Assembly (NCBI RefSeq): GCF_021155775.2 | Contig: NC_060232.1 | Coordinates: forward strand, 3,727,257 to 3,791,256 | DNA length: 64,000 nt | Direction of reading: 5' to 3' | Origin: Neodiprion pinetum | Taxonomy: Eukaryota > Arthropoda > Insecta > Hymenoptera > Diprionidae | In this document: one piece after another, positions 40,701 through 55,198 of the stretch | Position numbering within the stretch: the stretch's first letter is position 1 | Layout of the letters: each line of letters opens with the position of its first letter | Program-made: the position numbers and the translations under genes | The notes under the pieces: generated by a model | What the model was told of the DNA's origin: nothing | Database searches by the model: none | Seen by the model: only the letters and a program-made list of their open reading frames with translations

Positions 40701-43700
40701 ATGTTGGCGCACCTGTATGGATATTAAATTAACACCCGTAAGCCGCGAGTATTAACAACTTTGCAAAAGATTACACGAGATTATGAGCTCAAGCGAAACA
40801 CGTGATTTTTAATGCTCATACCGCAGCAGCAGCGCGGTTTCAAAGTGGATCTTTCAAATTCATAAATTAATAAACAAACGTAATTGCGCGTCCCCCCAAT
40901 TTTCGTCGCAAAGGTAAAGCGACGCGTCTCGTTAACGGATTCGAAAACATCGTCCAACGCTTCAAAATTCTCAAATCTACGAACAGTGTAACGCGAGTAA
41001 GAGTCGGATACTCGATTTTCACCCTTTTCCAAAAGACGCGGGACTAAAGAATTCTCTTCTCACCGTCGGCCGAACGGATCTTACGATAAGTATGGTAAAA
41101 TTTTACGGCGAGTGGTTGAGAGGGCGAGACAAGGGGTGCGTGGCGCATGTATAAAGGGACCGATTTGACCTCTTTCCTCACTTTAAAGACCCGTCGAAGT
41201 GGCTCTCGAGCCGACTACAATGCAAATATACACGAGTCCCTCCTTTCCTGTCTACAGAGTGCAAACAATAACTCGAGAGAACCGAAAATCCCAAAGTGCA
41301 AAACCTTCGAGGATTGCAAATTCCGATTGATCGACCCTTCGGATTCCTCCTCCCTCGAACCGTGAAAATTATCCCGAGATTTCGACAACGACAAACGACG
41401 ACACGAGTGACCGATTTTCCCGTGGCTCCAACGGTCTGGATCACCAATTTGCCAAATGCGGTTCGTATTGCGTAAATTTGCAGATCGCGCAAATGTGACG
41501 TCGCAGTGCATGGCTTGGACGTAATAATTGATATATACACCGACGGCGTTCCCCGTTGACAGCCGCTAACCCGGCGAATACGGATGACACCCGGTAATCC
41601 GCATCCTCGTGCCCGCCGCGCCGCTACCAACGTTCGCTCTCCGGCGGGTTGCAGGGTGTTCGAATCCGACCACCATCCCCGGTACCAACGGCACTCTCGC
41701 CACTCTCTGTGTGTATGTGTTTCCGTGCGCGATGCAGCAGCCATACTAATCCGCCGATGGATTTATGGTCTTAATCACCGCCGGATTACGAGGGACAGCC
41801 ACGCCGCAGATAGACACGAACCGAAACATACGCCTGCCTCTTTGCAGATAACGCGAGTTCAACCACGCGACCAAAGGGATGGACAATTTTCTCAGGTAGA
41901 AAAACGAGGGATTTTAAAGCAAGGAGAAAGTCGTCCGGTACTGCTGATTTATCAACTTCTTGGCTCGAATTCTCATTTTCTTTTTTTATTTTTTTTAATT
42001 CTTATTCGTTCTTTCATTTTTATTTTTCAACAGCGCGAGTAAACGCAGGCACAAATTTTCTCGCCCACAACGCCAGATTTCTCAATTCCGCAATTGAGGA
42101 ATCAGACTTGATTTATACGATGTGAAATATTTACCGTGCGCGTGGGTAATTATAAACGCGAGTATGCGACTATCCGTTGTTGGAAACGAATTCACGGTGA
42201 GTTCCAAGTGACGTGAAGATTTATCGCTGCGAACAACGTGGGTTGGGAAATATTGTCGTACTCGACACGAGAACAAGTTTGTCTCGCGTATTTACGGACC
42301 GGACACACACGACGATTTTCTAACTCTTGTAAATCTTGGACACTCGTCTTGGCCTATAACGCATTGTCGAGCATGTGCGAATCGAACGAAGAATAACAGA
42401 ATTACACGCGTTCTGCGATCACGTTGAGCAAAAATAAAATAAAAATCACTTCTTCGTTCAATAAAAATCCAACGATAATTGACATATTCGCCAAGACACG
42501 CGAGGCTGTTCCAATTCGATTGAATTTGAAAATACGTACGAATACCGCACGTGACAAGTAATTGGAAAGGTGTTCCCGTCTCGAAGCGAAAGGACTGATT
42601 GTAAGCTCCGAGGTTTGAGAGGGTGATAAACCGCGGAATCGTTACAGGCACAGTACAAAACAGAATCGGTGTATAAAATAAATTCCCCAATGGCGAAAGG
42701 CTTAGAGACCGAGGGTAGTGTACGGGAGACGAGGTGTGACTTCGGGCCGTTTCACCGTCGGCGGCAACGTCGGACGGATAACGCGGTAATCGTATTTTAG
42801 CTGTTCTGCCAGTGCGTTAAACAAAGAGCCACGACCTCGCGGGGATCACCGATTTACAACAAAGAACCGGTGGTCGGTGTCGGGTTCCGCAGGATCCACT
42901 GCAGAGGTGCAGCAGTATCGAGGCTGGATATCGGCGAGATTTTGGCGAACATTTGCCGCGAGGTCGACGCCACTGTTGCCGTGTGTGGTTCGGTAAATCC
43001 GCGGGAGCTTAGCGTCCCAATCCTCCTCCGGACAGGGGGTGGACCCTCAACCTCTCGCGGCGCAATGACTCCTCTCTACATCGGCTCGCAAAATTCAAAC
43101 GTGCAACCGGATCGAGCGATTCTCGTGATTCGGACGATTTTCGAGCGGGTTCATCGAGATCCTGACGAGACGTTAGGATTACTTAGAGGACTGTATAATG
43201 ATGTTGCGTGTGTCAAGACGTGAAGAGGTGCCGAGGCTCCGCCCTGGCGCTATAACCCCCCCTGACGAAGGAGACAGGATGCGAGGATGAGTGTTTTACT
43301 TGTAACCGATATACAACCGGCGCGTCAATGCCCAGCCTTGTATTCTCCCCGAAGGATATACGTATATCCATACTTCAGATATTCGAGGATTAGAGTTTGT
43401 TATTTTGACCCTTCGGCTCGAATCTTACACCGCTCTACCAACGGCAGGTTGCAGACGTCTGGCGTGGATATTTCGAAACCCAGACTACCCTATACCCCTC
43501 GTGACATCGGACCGAAACTCGTCGACCTCGGTATCCAGACCTGAAGCTAAAGAAGACCTCTCAATGAAGGAATACCACACCACGATTTCCCAAAAGTTTT
43601 TTCCTCCAACGAGTACAATCTTCGATAAAATTTTAATCGCGAGAATTGTCGCACAAAGTTGATTCGCGTCGCTTCTTCGTTTCGAGTAAATCACAATCGA

Positions 43701-46700
43701 TATACAGAGACTTACGATTCGCGTGAAATTTTTTTTTTTTTTTTTTATCAACGAGCGTAACTCACCCTGACACGAGCTTCCGTGAGGTTCGTCCACATGG
43801 CGATTTCCTCCCTTGTCGACATGTCGGGATAACGATTCCTTGCAAAAGTGGCTTCGAGCTCCTGCAGTTGCTGCGAGGTAAAATGCGTCCGTTGCCTCCT
43901 CTGTCTTTTGCTCTTCTTCCCATCCTTGTCCTCGGCATCGTTGACCCCGACACCTCCTCCGGGCGAAACAACCCCACCGGCCGATCCAAGCTCGTGTTTA
44001 ACTTCCGTCGGCGTTCGGACACCTGCAAGACAAATAATTCGATCGGCTATATTCAACGATGCGAAATTTATTCTTCGCCAATGAGCGAGATGCTTCTCTC
44101 GGAATGACTCTGTACCGATATCTCTCTGCTGCGAATTAATTTAAGATTCAAAGAGATGTGACACGAGTAAGAAAAAAAAAATCTCCTCACGCACGCGTGA
44201 AACTCCAGAGTCTGTTTACGCTCGCCTAAAATTTATCAAAGAGTCCTACTAGAGCTCCGAGTGTCGGGGATAGATCACGCGGTGCTTTTGATAGATAATC
44301 TCAATACCGCGTTTCGTTCGGCATAGGTTTTAAGCGTCCACATATATAGGGCACACCAACACAGATTGAGCTCACGAGCCTCTCGTTTACCTGCGTCTAG
44401 ACGGGTGAAAATGGGGGAGTCCGTGAATGTGAGGGTGACAGGTGAGGAAACGCCTCCTCCTCCTCCTCCTCTTTCTCTCTCTCTCTCTCTCTCTCTCCGC
44501 CCCTCTCGCCTATTTCTCTCTAGCCGGCCCCTAAGCGCGGCCAGTACTGACAGCCGCGTGATGGATTGGCTCTGGTCAAACGTACCGCTATCATCGAACC
44601 TCGCTGATGGTGATACCGACTCGAAATTTAACGGAGAAAACTAACCCGCCGAGGCCCACAACCGCTAACCGGCTAACGAACAAACTACGTTCAATGGGGG
44701 AGGGACGGGGGAAGCGGATGAGGTCTTCATCCCGGCGTCGCGGCGCCCAAAACATTACGCTAGTCTGACAGATAAGGGTCCTCGACGACGTCGAGCCCAA
44801 TCGCTTAGCCGCTAAATTTACCGCTCGATATTTGCGACAATTTTTTAACACGCTCATGCGGAGGCGTTTCGGTATTTGGCTGAGCTTTTCCAACATCGCT
44901 GCTTTTACTTTTCGTTCTTATTTTCCTAGACCGTAAACACGTGTACAGAAGAGATCAGGGAACGCTAAGTGATCGGCAAACAGTATGGGAGGTGATCCTT
45001 GAGGAACAAACAGACTTCAGACTTGAAGAATGTATGTTTCACCAACAAGATCCGGACGGTGTTGTGATAAACTTGATAAGAAAAGACGAAACTAGTTCTA
45101 CTAATTTTCTTAGTTGCAATCAAAGCAGGGCAGAGTATTTTTCAACTTAGTAAACCGCACGTCTCGTGCATGAAGTTCAATCCCTGGTATATTATGGACA
45201 AATGTCGAATATAACGAGTATATATAACTTCATTCGCGTTACGAGACAATTTACATTTTGACTTTAAAATCGCAGCTCCCGTTAATACAATCTCGAAAAT
45301 GATCGTGTCGGATTGCGTCAACCCCTATCTCAAAACTTGGCAAAATTCCAATCGTCGCAGTGAAACAATAACTTTGGTCGCCACTCACCTTTCCGTATAT
45401 CCGGCCTGTGCGTGTTGTTGGAACGATTCCTTGGCTGCGCCGAGGAAAAGCCTCCCGACGGTGTCGTGGGTGTAGCACCAGGGGTGCTCGGGGTGCTGCC
45501 ACCCGGTGTGTGCGCTCCGTGACCGCTGGAGTCTAGTCCGGTCAGGGCCCCGTTGTTGCTGTCCCGGAAGTCGCCCTCCGCCCACACTGCAACGCAACAC
45601 CAAACCTCTTGCAACATAGTTTAAACTGACCCTAAACACGTGTAGGGCAAAAACCGCGGGTGAAAATAAATTCGGAAGAAAGAACACCGCCGATTTGTCC
45701 GAAGTAAATCCTGCGAGTCAATTTTCACTGAACAAATTCGCGAGAATTATAAAAGTTCCTCACTGTGATACGGAGTTTCGATATTAAGTGTATACCTACA
45801 TCGAGAAAAATTTCAGGCATTATCCTTGCGGGACAAATATTGAAATTCCTTGACACTTTCTTATGCATACGGATATCCTGTGTACACACATACGTAGATA
45901 GCGTATGCAAATTTCAACCACTCTACGAGATAGAATTGTCCCGGAGTGTTTCACGGTGGTGGGGAATAAAGCGAGAGGAAAAACGAGGAACTAAGATAAC
46001 GTAAGCATTGGACCGAAAAAGAAAATGGATTGAAGCATTCGTGTCGGAAGTTTAATTAATTTCATTCTACTTGGAAATCCTGGATTGACGATCGAAATGA
46101 CTGGGTAATTTTTTTTCAACGGCGTGTTTTATTTTTGTCGTTTTTTTCCACGTTTCCTCAAGCGTAGCTAATTTCATGATTATACGGATAATAAAACAAT
46201 ACGATCTGAACGGTTGTATATTCCTAGGTATGTAATAACGTGTGCCTACCTATCCATATATATGTATATATCAGCCGGCAATAAACTCGTCCTTGCCAAG
46301 TGCAATCGCGACAAAAGCTTACGCAGTTGTTATACCTATATAGTCCCCTTATCATTCCCAGGTGTTTTATATTTCTCTGTCGTTAATTATACAATCAAAT
46401 ATAATTATGTATACACGCGTAGATATATGGATGTTCCGTTACTATTGACTTTGCAGGCTTTGCTCATTACGCTAATTGGTAGGTGTACTCTACGCAAGCT
46501 CGCAATAATTTTGCCTTGATTTGGATATTTTTATATTTTTTTTTTCATTTATATACAATTGCGCAATACCTGTTTCTTGCAATTTGTCAAATAATACAGT
46601 CAAGCGAAGTAGAGTTGTCAGCATTTTTCCTATAACAATCATTTATGACACTCGTGATAGAAGTTTGTAAAAAAGGTTTGAACAATAAGAAACATAAAAG

Positions 46701-49496
46701 GAAAATACTTATTATTTCTCTGTCGGAGTAATAAAATCGATCAGCAATCAGTTATCGGTTTGTCTTTATTGCGTCCTTGCGCAACGTCTAAATTGCGCGG
46801 TTGAATTTTCTCGAATTTTACCGTCGTACGTGTTACATAAGTCCAAGTAATTTGTATAAAATTGTCGCAATTGTAATTTCTCGAGCTGCGGCGTTGTTAT
46901 CAATCTAAAAAAAAAACAATTAACGAAACAAAATACAAATGCAAAATGTCAAACCCATCAAGAGTACGTATACGTACGTATATAAACGAGACTCGAGTTT
47001 AGTCGTGAAAATTTTCCTCTCTTTGCTTTTCTTCAAGCAAACATACGTACCTATACCTACACGGATACACACGAATACGCGGAAGCGAAGAAGAGGAAAC
47101 ACTGGGACAAATAAACCGCGGGTCTCTCCCGGCTATTACTCGAAAAGATATATACCCCGCATGCGAAGGCAGTTTTACGAGCCTCAGTCCTCCCAGTTCC
47201 TCTGCCCGCCCATTTTTCGTCCAACATGCGTACGATATAAGATACGAGGATAAAGTTGAGGCGTCCAAAGATGCCGCCAGCTCCTACTTTGCGAACCCAA
47301 ACTTAAATCTGGAACAATTCGTTTTTCTTTTCCACCCCCAAGTAGTGTGTACATAAATATAAGAGGTATAACAACTGCTGTAAGCTCCTCAATTTTATCC
47401 ACCTTGCCACACTTGGCTAAATAATTTGTCACGTCGATTTTGCGTGGTTCGGAAAAAAAGAAAAAAGAAAAAAAAAAATATATATCTACCGTACATTCGT
47501 ACATTATCGATAATTTCTCGGTATCTGTGCAGGTTATCGCAGAAACGCGGTAAATTAAATCAACCCCAAAACGTCTCCAGTTCAGCAGATTGATCGTCAT
47601 GGCTTCGAGTGAGAAGAAAAATAAATGAGAGTTGGATGTTGGGGCACAAAAATGGATAAAAGATACCGTTCTTGCAGCACTCTCGAGCAAAGTCTCGTAG
47701 CTTTTCTTTAAGGCCTAAAGCACGAGATGAGGATACTTAGCCGGTACAAGCTGCTAACTGAAATAAATCATAGCTGCCGCGTGGGGCTGGTTATATAGGT
47801 ATAACACGTTTTATACAAAATGTTAAATGGCGGCTGCAAGCCCCGGGCGTAAATTCCGTCGGGCTCTCTCGTTGTTCGAGTTGAAGAGTGGTTTAAATTT
47901 GAGGCATTAATCGTGGCCCCGAGCCCTCGGCGCCCTCCTCCTCCTCCACCTCCCCCACCCCCCTCCCCTAACCAGTGTTATTTATCTACTCGCTGCGCGA
48001 GCGTCTTCTAAAAAACTTGTCAGCGTCATTCGACCCTCGAAGAGATCCCCGTAGGAGCGAGAAGAAGAAGAAGAAGAAGAAGAAGAAGCGAGGAAAGAGA
48101 CGAAATACACACGCTCGGTGCATCCGGAGCTGAAGCCGAAGAGCAGCGAGTCGTCTAATCGACCGATCCACTAGTTTCACTCTCAGTTCCGTTTAGTTAT
48201 ATTTGGTTACCCCAGGGTCGAGAAGCGACGGGGTGTGGTTCACAATTAGTCGCCCCATAACTTAGCCTGATTTAGTGTATTGCCAACGCCGACACGCACA
48301 GGCTGCATCCACTGATCCCTGTATCGCGACACGGGACGCGTTTCGAACCGTGAAACCAAATGTCGCCAAAAATTTCGGCGAGACTCGTTCGTTTTTGAAA
48401 AATACGCCTCTCCCCGTTCTCCGATAGATGGAAAAATTTATTAATAAAAAAAGAAAAACCTTTCTCGCCGACGTTGCACCGCAAGCCGTAACCTCAGGAA
48501 AGGTAGGAACCGTTGGGCATTAGCTGGCAGGTTTATCTGAGAGTAGTCCTTGGGGAATCTCCGGGCAAACAAGCCGCCACCCACCCGCGTTAACAAACAA
48601 ATATACAAGGTTCGCCGGGTTTGAGGGCTCGCTTCGTTTCGGTTCACCCTTATTGTCCCTTTCCGTGTTGTTACACGTGTTCACGAAGCCCTTAAACGAC
48701 GCGCAGTTGAACGCGATCAAACAGGTAACCGATCTGTTTGTTGCCGGCAGATTATATCAATGCTTTTCGTCAAGCCTATGTTTGCTCGCGACTAGAAACG
48801 ATAATACGGATTACATATACGAGTACAACTCCCCGCCTGTTCCAAGGCAAATATCTCGCGGTAAACGACGATAAGTTAAAGATGAAAATTAACGGAATAA
48901 AAAGATACAGCATTTTTATTCCTGGACGCACGTCCACGAGTTTCTACGTAACTCAATTTGTCTGCTCCGATGCGGGAAAGACGAAGTTATGTTATTAAAG
49001 TTAAAGACCGGAGAGATAAGGTGAAAAAAAAACCTCTCGTCACGGTTACTCGGCCTTAATTTATTTATTATTTCTCATATTTTTTTTTTTTTTCTCCTCT
49101 CGCCATTCCTTTTGTTCAAATTTATTTCTTTTCACCTCTCGACTTTGTCCGGGTGATGATGTTATTTCTAAGATTGATAGAAGCCAGCTGAGAGTCATTC
49201 GTTACATTGGATCTCTGCTCGGCGCGATATCCAAAAGACAGATTTCTATTAACGCATTTCTCGCGTTGTCTTCGCTATCCGCCTTGTTTAAGTCGGAAGT
49301 TTGACGGGAAGCGATTTTTCGTCTAGCCCACGGTCGATCTTCCTGGCCCGAATTTTCACCGCCTTGGCGTGTAAAACGCGTATGTATATTTTAAACGGAA
49401 CATAATATCGCATCGTGTTGGAATGAGAGAAGCAATTTGTTGAGAATCAAGTATTTCGTGATGGTTTCTTCTATCCCTCTCTCTCTCTCTCTACGC

Positions 49497-49528
<32 letters not shown>

Positions 49529-52500
49529 CTCTCTCTCTCACACACACACACATCTTTATAAATAGCTTCATGGAGGAGGTTACCGATCTTTCGCCACCGA
49601 CAGACAACCGTGCGTCTATTCTGCTTACTGCATACTGCAGGTTTCGAATAATCATATTATATGGGTCACGAGAGGGCGATGGAAATTGTCTTTGTAATTT
49701 TCGCCGATAAAAAATCACCTTTAATCAAGTCTCCGCGTAAACATAGGTATTATATGTATGTATACTTTGTACGCACTGCAGTTTCGACTGAGAAATAACG
49801 ATTGAGAAAATGAAAGGGGTTTTCGTCCCCCTATAAAACGTAATCGAAAGTCGTTTCGAATCAGGGATCGGTGCGCTATATTGGCAGGGAAAGTTGCCAG
49901 CTTTCCCTCTCTCTCTCTCTCTCTGTCTTTTTTTCTACGTCGTAATCCTTGACGCGCGCCGAGCTTTCTTCCCTAGGCGCTTTTCTCTCGTTTTTTTTGA
50001 CTCAAAAAATTTCTTACGCACGATGCGAAGAAACGGTTTAACACCGTTCCCACGGGAGTCCCCGCCGAGTTCCGGGAGCCTCCAGATTTTAGGTCAATTT
50101 ACGATTAAGTTACCCCGGCCGCAATCCTTCGGCTGACCGTATTCCGCAGCTTCCAAGAGGGTCGAAAACTATCCCGCCCTTCTTGTCAAACATTTCATCA
50201 TTTCACACCCAACCGACCCTCACTCAAAGTCTGTACGTTTCAGAATTACAAATGTTGCAGGAGTAGAAACTTTGGAATATCACTGACATAGAAGAATGAT
50301 ACATTGTCGGATAAGTAGTAGAAATTATAGATGTACTGCGAAATGTGAAATATGCGTGTGGATTCCTCCGGTTTGTCTAAAAATAAACAATCCGATTTTT
50401 CGCCTATTTTCACATCTTTGAATCACCAAAATTTAGAATATCAACATTTTTCGAAGATCTATTATCGTACATTTATCCGCACTTCGAACTTAATTCTTTC
50501 ACATTTCATTTCTCCTTTGAACCGTTAATCAACGTGACCTTACTTTCTTCTTCTACACATCGCTCGCGTTGCAGCTTTCCATTTCATCCGTAGCGTAAAC
50601 GCGATCGCTTCGCTAAATATGGCACCCTGTCATTACAACGAGAGTTAAGAATTTCTGCCAAGACCGGCTAAATTCGCATCGAGTGAACGTAATTTTGGCA
50701 GCGTTCGGGAATAGAACGATCGTAATATTTTCGCAGGCTAACAATAAGAGAGGACGAGGGTTTGGTCCCAGACGCAAGGGAAAGATGAGAAAGTTGCTGC
50801 AGCCAGGAAAATTTATCACTCTTCTTCCACGCTCCGCAAGTTATTTTATACCAAAGACAAACCAGCGGTGCAACCGCGAACGCGAAGCCTCAAGCCCACC
50901 CTACCGGCTGTCTCAGCTGCTCGCCGAGCTTTTTGCCCCGCGGGACTATCCAATATATTAGCGGCGACTAATCCCCGGATTTTAAGCTCCCTCAGCGAGA
51001 TGCACTTCGGAAACGACGATTTTCGAACTCGGATCAAAGAGCTGCGAGGAGGAAGAGAATACGACGATTGGTCCAAAAGGGTGCGTCCGAGTTCGCTCCG
51101 CGAGAAACTGAGATAATTATCACACGCCGCAACGATTCGTCTGGATGAATGCGACGAAATTTCGACGGGCAAAATGAAAAAAAAAAAAATAGAAAAAATA
51201 AATAAAGAAATGCGTGATTCGAGGCATAAAATGTTGGAACAAAAATTACCGAACTATGCTCGCTACGTAATATCGAGACGATTTTCCGCCTTCGCGATTC
51301 AACGAGGAGAACTGCTGCGGGGTAGCAAGTTGTAATTTATTATTATCAGTTTAACGATAGAGAAGGAAGGCTTCGCGGCTATGTGAACGCGGTTCGAAGC
51401 GATGAATAAAACAGCACGTGACACTGAAAGTGGTGCCGTGGGTGGTTAGTGGGGTGCATCGGAGTGTGACAAGCATAATCGGAGGGTCGGAATCCGCGGC
51501 TCCCGTAATATATCCAGGGCTGGATGCTGAGCGAGTAAAACATGCGAGGCTGTTGCAGCTGTTCCATTGTGGCGGCCTCTCACGGCGTAATTATCCTCCG
51601 CGCGAAGGCGTGTAACCCGAAGGAAACCCGAAGGAAAATGAATCGGAAAGAAATTATGAGCAAGCGGCCGAGCGAGCTTTTCGACGAGGATATAAAACGG
51701 GGAAAAAAAAACAAAAACAAAACTGAAAACTGAATACAGACGGTTGGAGAAAGTTACGAAAAATTATTCCTCCAGTCACGTAGGCGAGTTTTTATATTCC
51801 ATCCGGGGAGCAGCTCATCCCTCCCTTCGATAATTACCCCTAGAGACATTTTCATAGACGCGACGCCTCCGACGACGGGTGACGCATGGCTACGTGGCGT
51901 CGGCACCTGTGAACGCCGGAGGATCCGAAGGAGGACGAAACCGCGCTAATCTCCTAATCCCCAGCTTCCTTAGGAAGTCGTTTATTAGTAAGCTTCGCTT
52001 CACGCTCGACGTCGCGACGCCTCCGTTGCTTTTGTCGTTAAATAGTCACAGCGCTACCCTGTCGCTATATATAGTTTGCACCCGCGCAAAACGTACACCC
52101 TCACACGGCCTCCAACACTAAATGTAAAAATTTTCATTCCCGTTCGTACGATGGGACATTTATGCCCTATACCCACAATGGACACCGTAGGATAGTCAAT
52201 AATTGTAACGAATCTGATATCCTTAGTATTCAGATACCTCTTCTATAACTTGACTATTTTTATGCAACTTGTCGTTTGTGATCAAACATATCAAACATGT
52301 AAATTAAAATGTAAAAGCTGTACGTTATCGAGTAGCAATTTCACCTCACGGATTAAGATTTAGACACATGTCTACAAACACGTGTGTATTCGAATACAAT
52401 TTAATTACTACAAATTAGATTCAAGACAGAGTCAATTAAGAAGAGAAACACTTGTCAAACAATTTTTGTTCTCTTTTATTATCAGTAGTCCGATGACGAT

Positions 52501-55148
52501 GGGTTGGACCTGGTCGAAACGTCGCAAGACATAATTTTCGAATAAAAGAAAATCTACTATGAACAAACATAAATGATAAAATCACAAAAATGCGTGTCAC
52601 ATTCACTAACAAAAATGTAACAAATAACAAAAATATAAAGCGGACCCGCCGAGACGTTATGTTTAATTAAATTTTTCTATAACAGTGTAATTCCGTAAAA
52701 CAATTATTCATATCAACAGTCGTTCGCTTGTGCTGTAATTCCACATTCGTTTATCGTTCCAAAACAAAGGCTGTGTAATACAGGCAAATATTTGAAAATT
52801 CGAAATCTTCGTCAACCAAATTCTCATCCCGAGATGAATTATCACTTTACAGTGATATCGGAGTTGCTATGTAGGTAAGCGTCTCATCGCGTATACCGAG
52901 TTGATACGCATATAGAAGTCATAAAGTGTGGCCATAAGTTACGACCAATCTAAAAGACGAAGAAACGGGGGCAAAATGTTGATTTATCGCGTTACAACTG
53001 CAGCTATTCAGCGTTTCCGAACGGGATCCTGAGATGAAGTTGGCAAGTCTCGAACGGATCGGGTGTCCTCGAGGTTCGACGCGAGTCCGAGTAGTAAGTG
53101 AGTATAAAACGAGAGCGTATGCCGGGACTCCTGGAAAAGCGTGTGTCGTTCAACGTCTAGACGTACCAAGTGTCACGGGTTCGCACAACTCGTTGGCCCT
53201 CGACGTGGCAATTTGTTTAGCTTCAACTTGACGCGGGGGGGGGGGGGGGGGGGGGATGAACGAGGAGGAAGAACGCCGGGCGGTTAGTCGAGTATGCGAA
53301 CCATGTGCAGGAGTCAAAAACGGTAACCGGAGAACCGGAGTACCGGCCTCGACAACTTTTCCGAAGAAGGTTCGACCCGCCGTCCGATGAACGAAAGCGA
53401 GGAACGTTTTCAGACTGCTTGGCGCGGCCGCAGCGGAATTAGGGGAGGAAATACGGGCTGCAGTCTGCCACGGGGAGAAATTTTCTACAACTCTCAACGA
53501 TTTAGGGCTCCTCTTCCCTCCTTTCCCCCCTTCCCTTATTCTGCACGGTGATTCCGGCGCGGCGTTTCTCCCGTTTTCTCACATATCGGCACGCACGAGA
53601 AATGACAGAGTTCTTACCCTCCGATCTCGCCCTCTAAATATACAAACCGCACGGTTAAGAGGGCGGCCGGGGAACCTGCCGGGATCTCTTATATACGCGC
53701 AGCTGAGATAATGGGAACGAAATCAGTTCGTTTCTATGTTGATCCCTCGGCTATTCCTCCGGGGGCACTGATGGAGTTAGTAATTGAGCAAACCGCTTAT
53801 CCCGATTCCTGTCGCGACCGTCCCTCACGAGTGCTTTATTCCGCTACGAATAAACGGCAAATTTTTCGAGATATCGTCACGGTCTAATACGAAATCCGAG
53901 ATCGATTAAAACCGTTAAGTTCGGTCCAAAATTTATGGGGCTTGATGAGTGAGGGAAACGTCAAGAATCTCAAATTACCGTACGAAAAACTTTCGAGTTT
54001 CTTAAACTCTCGTAATCCTGCACACGTGCCGTACTGGAACGATTATCAAACGTATAAATCCATCTAAATCTCAGATCAGGAATAAAAAAAAAAAAAAAAA
54101 AAAAAAAAATAATCGTCTCATCGTCAAAACGATCAGTTACATAATTCGAATGTCAATTTTCGTTTCCATGCAGCGATAATACCGTAAGAGAGTATCGCGT
54201 CAGCGATTGACCCAGTTCAACGATATGCTCGTCTCTCCTGTTTGTCGTCCTGCGATTTATCGCTTATCGATAATCGGAAATATTTATCAAACCTCAATCG
54301 CAAATTGTCCATATCTTTTGCATATCTGAATTGAAATTACCAAATCACACTGAACTTTGCCCCGCGCGATGTGTATGTGATTAAAATTGACGTATAATAA
54401 GAAAGAAAAAAAAAGAAAGAAAAAATCACAGCTCATATTCTTTCAACGGTGATCGCGATCGATTAAATGTTTGCGAGAAAAGAATTGACAAGCTCTCAAA
54501 CCCGATGATAAAAAATAAACTAGCCAGGCATGGATTCCACTCGCGACGCGACTTCTCTGACTTCGTACCTATACCTACGTACGCGTCGGTGGTAAATTTG
54601 TATACACAACCGAGTCCTAAATTCCCGGTTGAACGATTTTGCGGTGCGAAATAAGCGGCTAGAAGGTCTCTCGGATCTCCCGAGTCCCCGTGGTGGTGGT
54701 TCCCTAGGGAGAAACGGGTCAGCCAAGGCAATTTGTCAACACCATTAGCGCGACTGCAATGGAAAGGGGTTGCGACTCGATCGGGTCGCATCTGCCAACC
54801 AATGCCGCGGTCAGACAATAATAAAGGGGTAGTGGGCAATGACTCGGGGCGTCAGGTCGAGTCGGCAACAACCCTTAAAGCCCCCTTCGCGTTGTTGGCT
54901 AAATATTGGCGTTCCGAATTCGCATCGGGCAATTCAGACGACAGATTTTCACTTCGAAATCGATCTCAATGCGTCCCCGCATTGCAGCTTCGGGAAATTG
55001 GTCGATTACTTATTTCGTAGTGACTTGCTTATACCCTTGACAACAATCGGAATAGAAAAATAAATCGTAGTGTGAAACGATCGCCAAAAGTACAAGCAGG
55101 ATCATAGTTTTAAGAAAAAATTTTAACAATTATTTTATACCGATGTTC

Positions 55149-55198
<50 letters not shown>

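Larger units (their letters stand above)
34739..43765 (-). other. Ptx1: Ptx1 intron 3 (9.0 kb)
   Basis: No nested gene supported; frames up to 204 codons lack any domain and coding-like splice context. Contains pyrimidine-rich repeats at 37529-37600 and 38635-38680, and three TAATCC/GGATTA sites clustered at 41595-41788 (listed separately). Confidence 0.7.
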
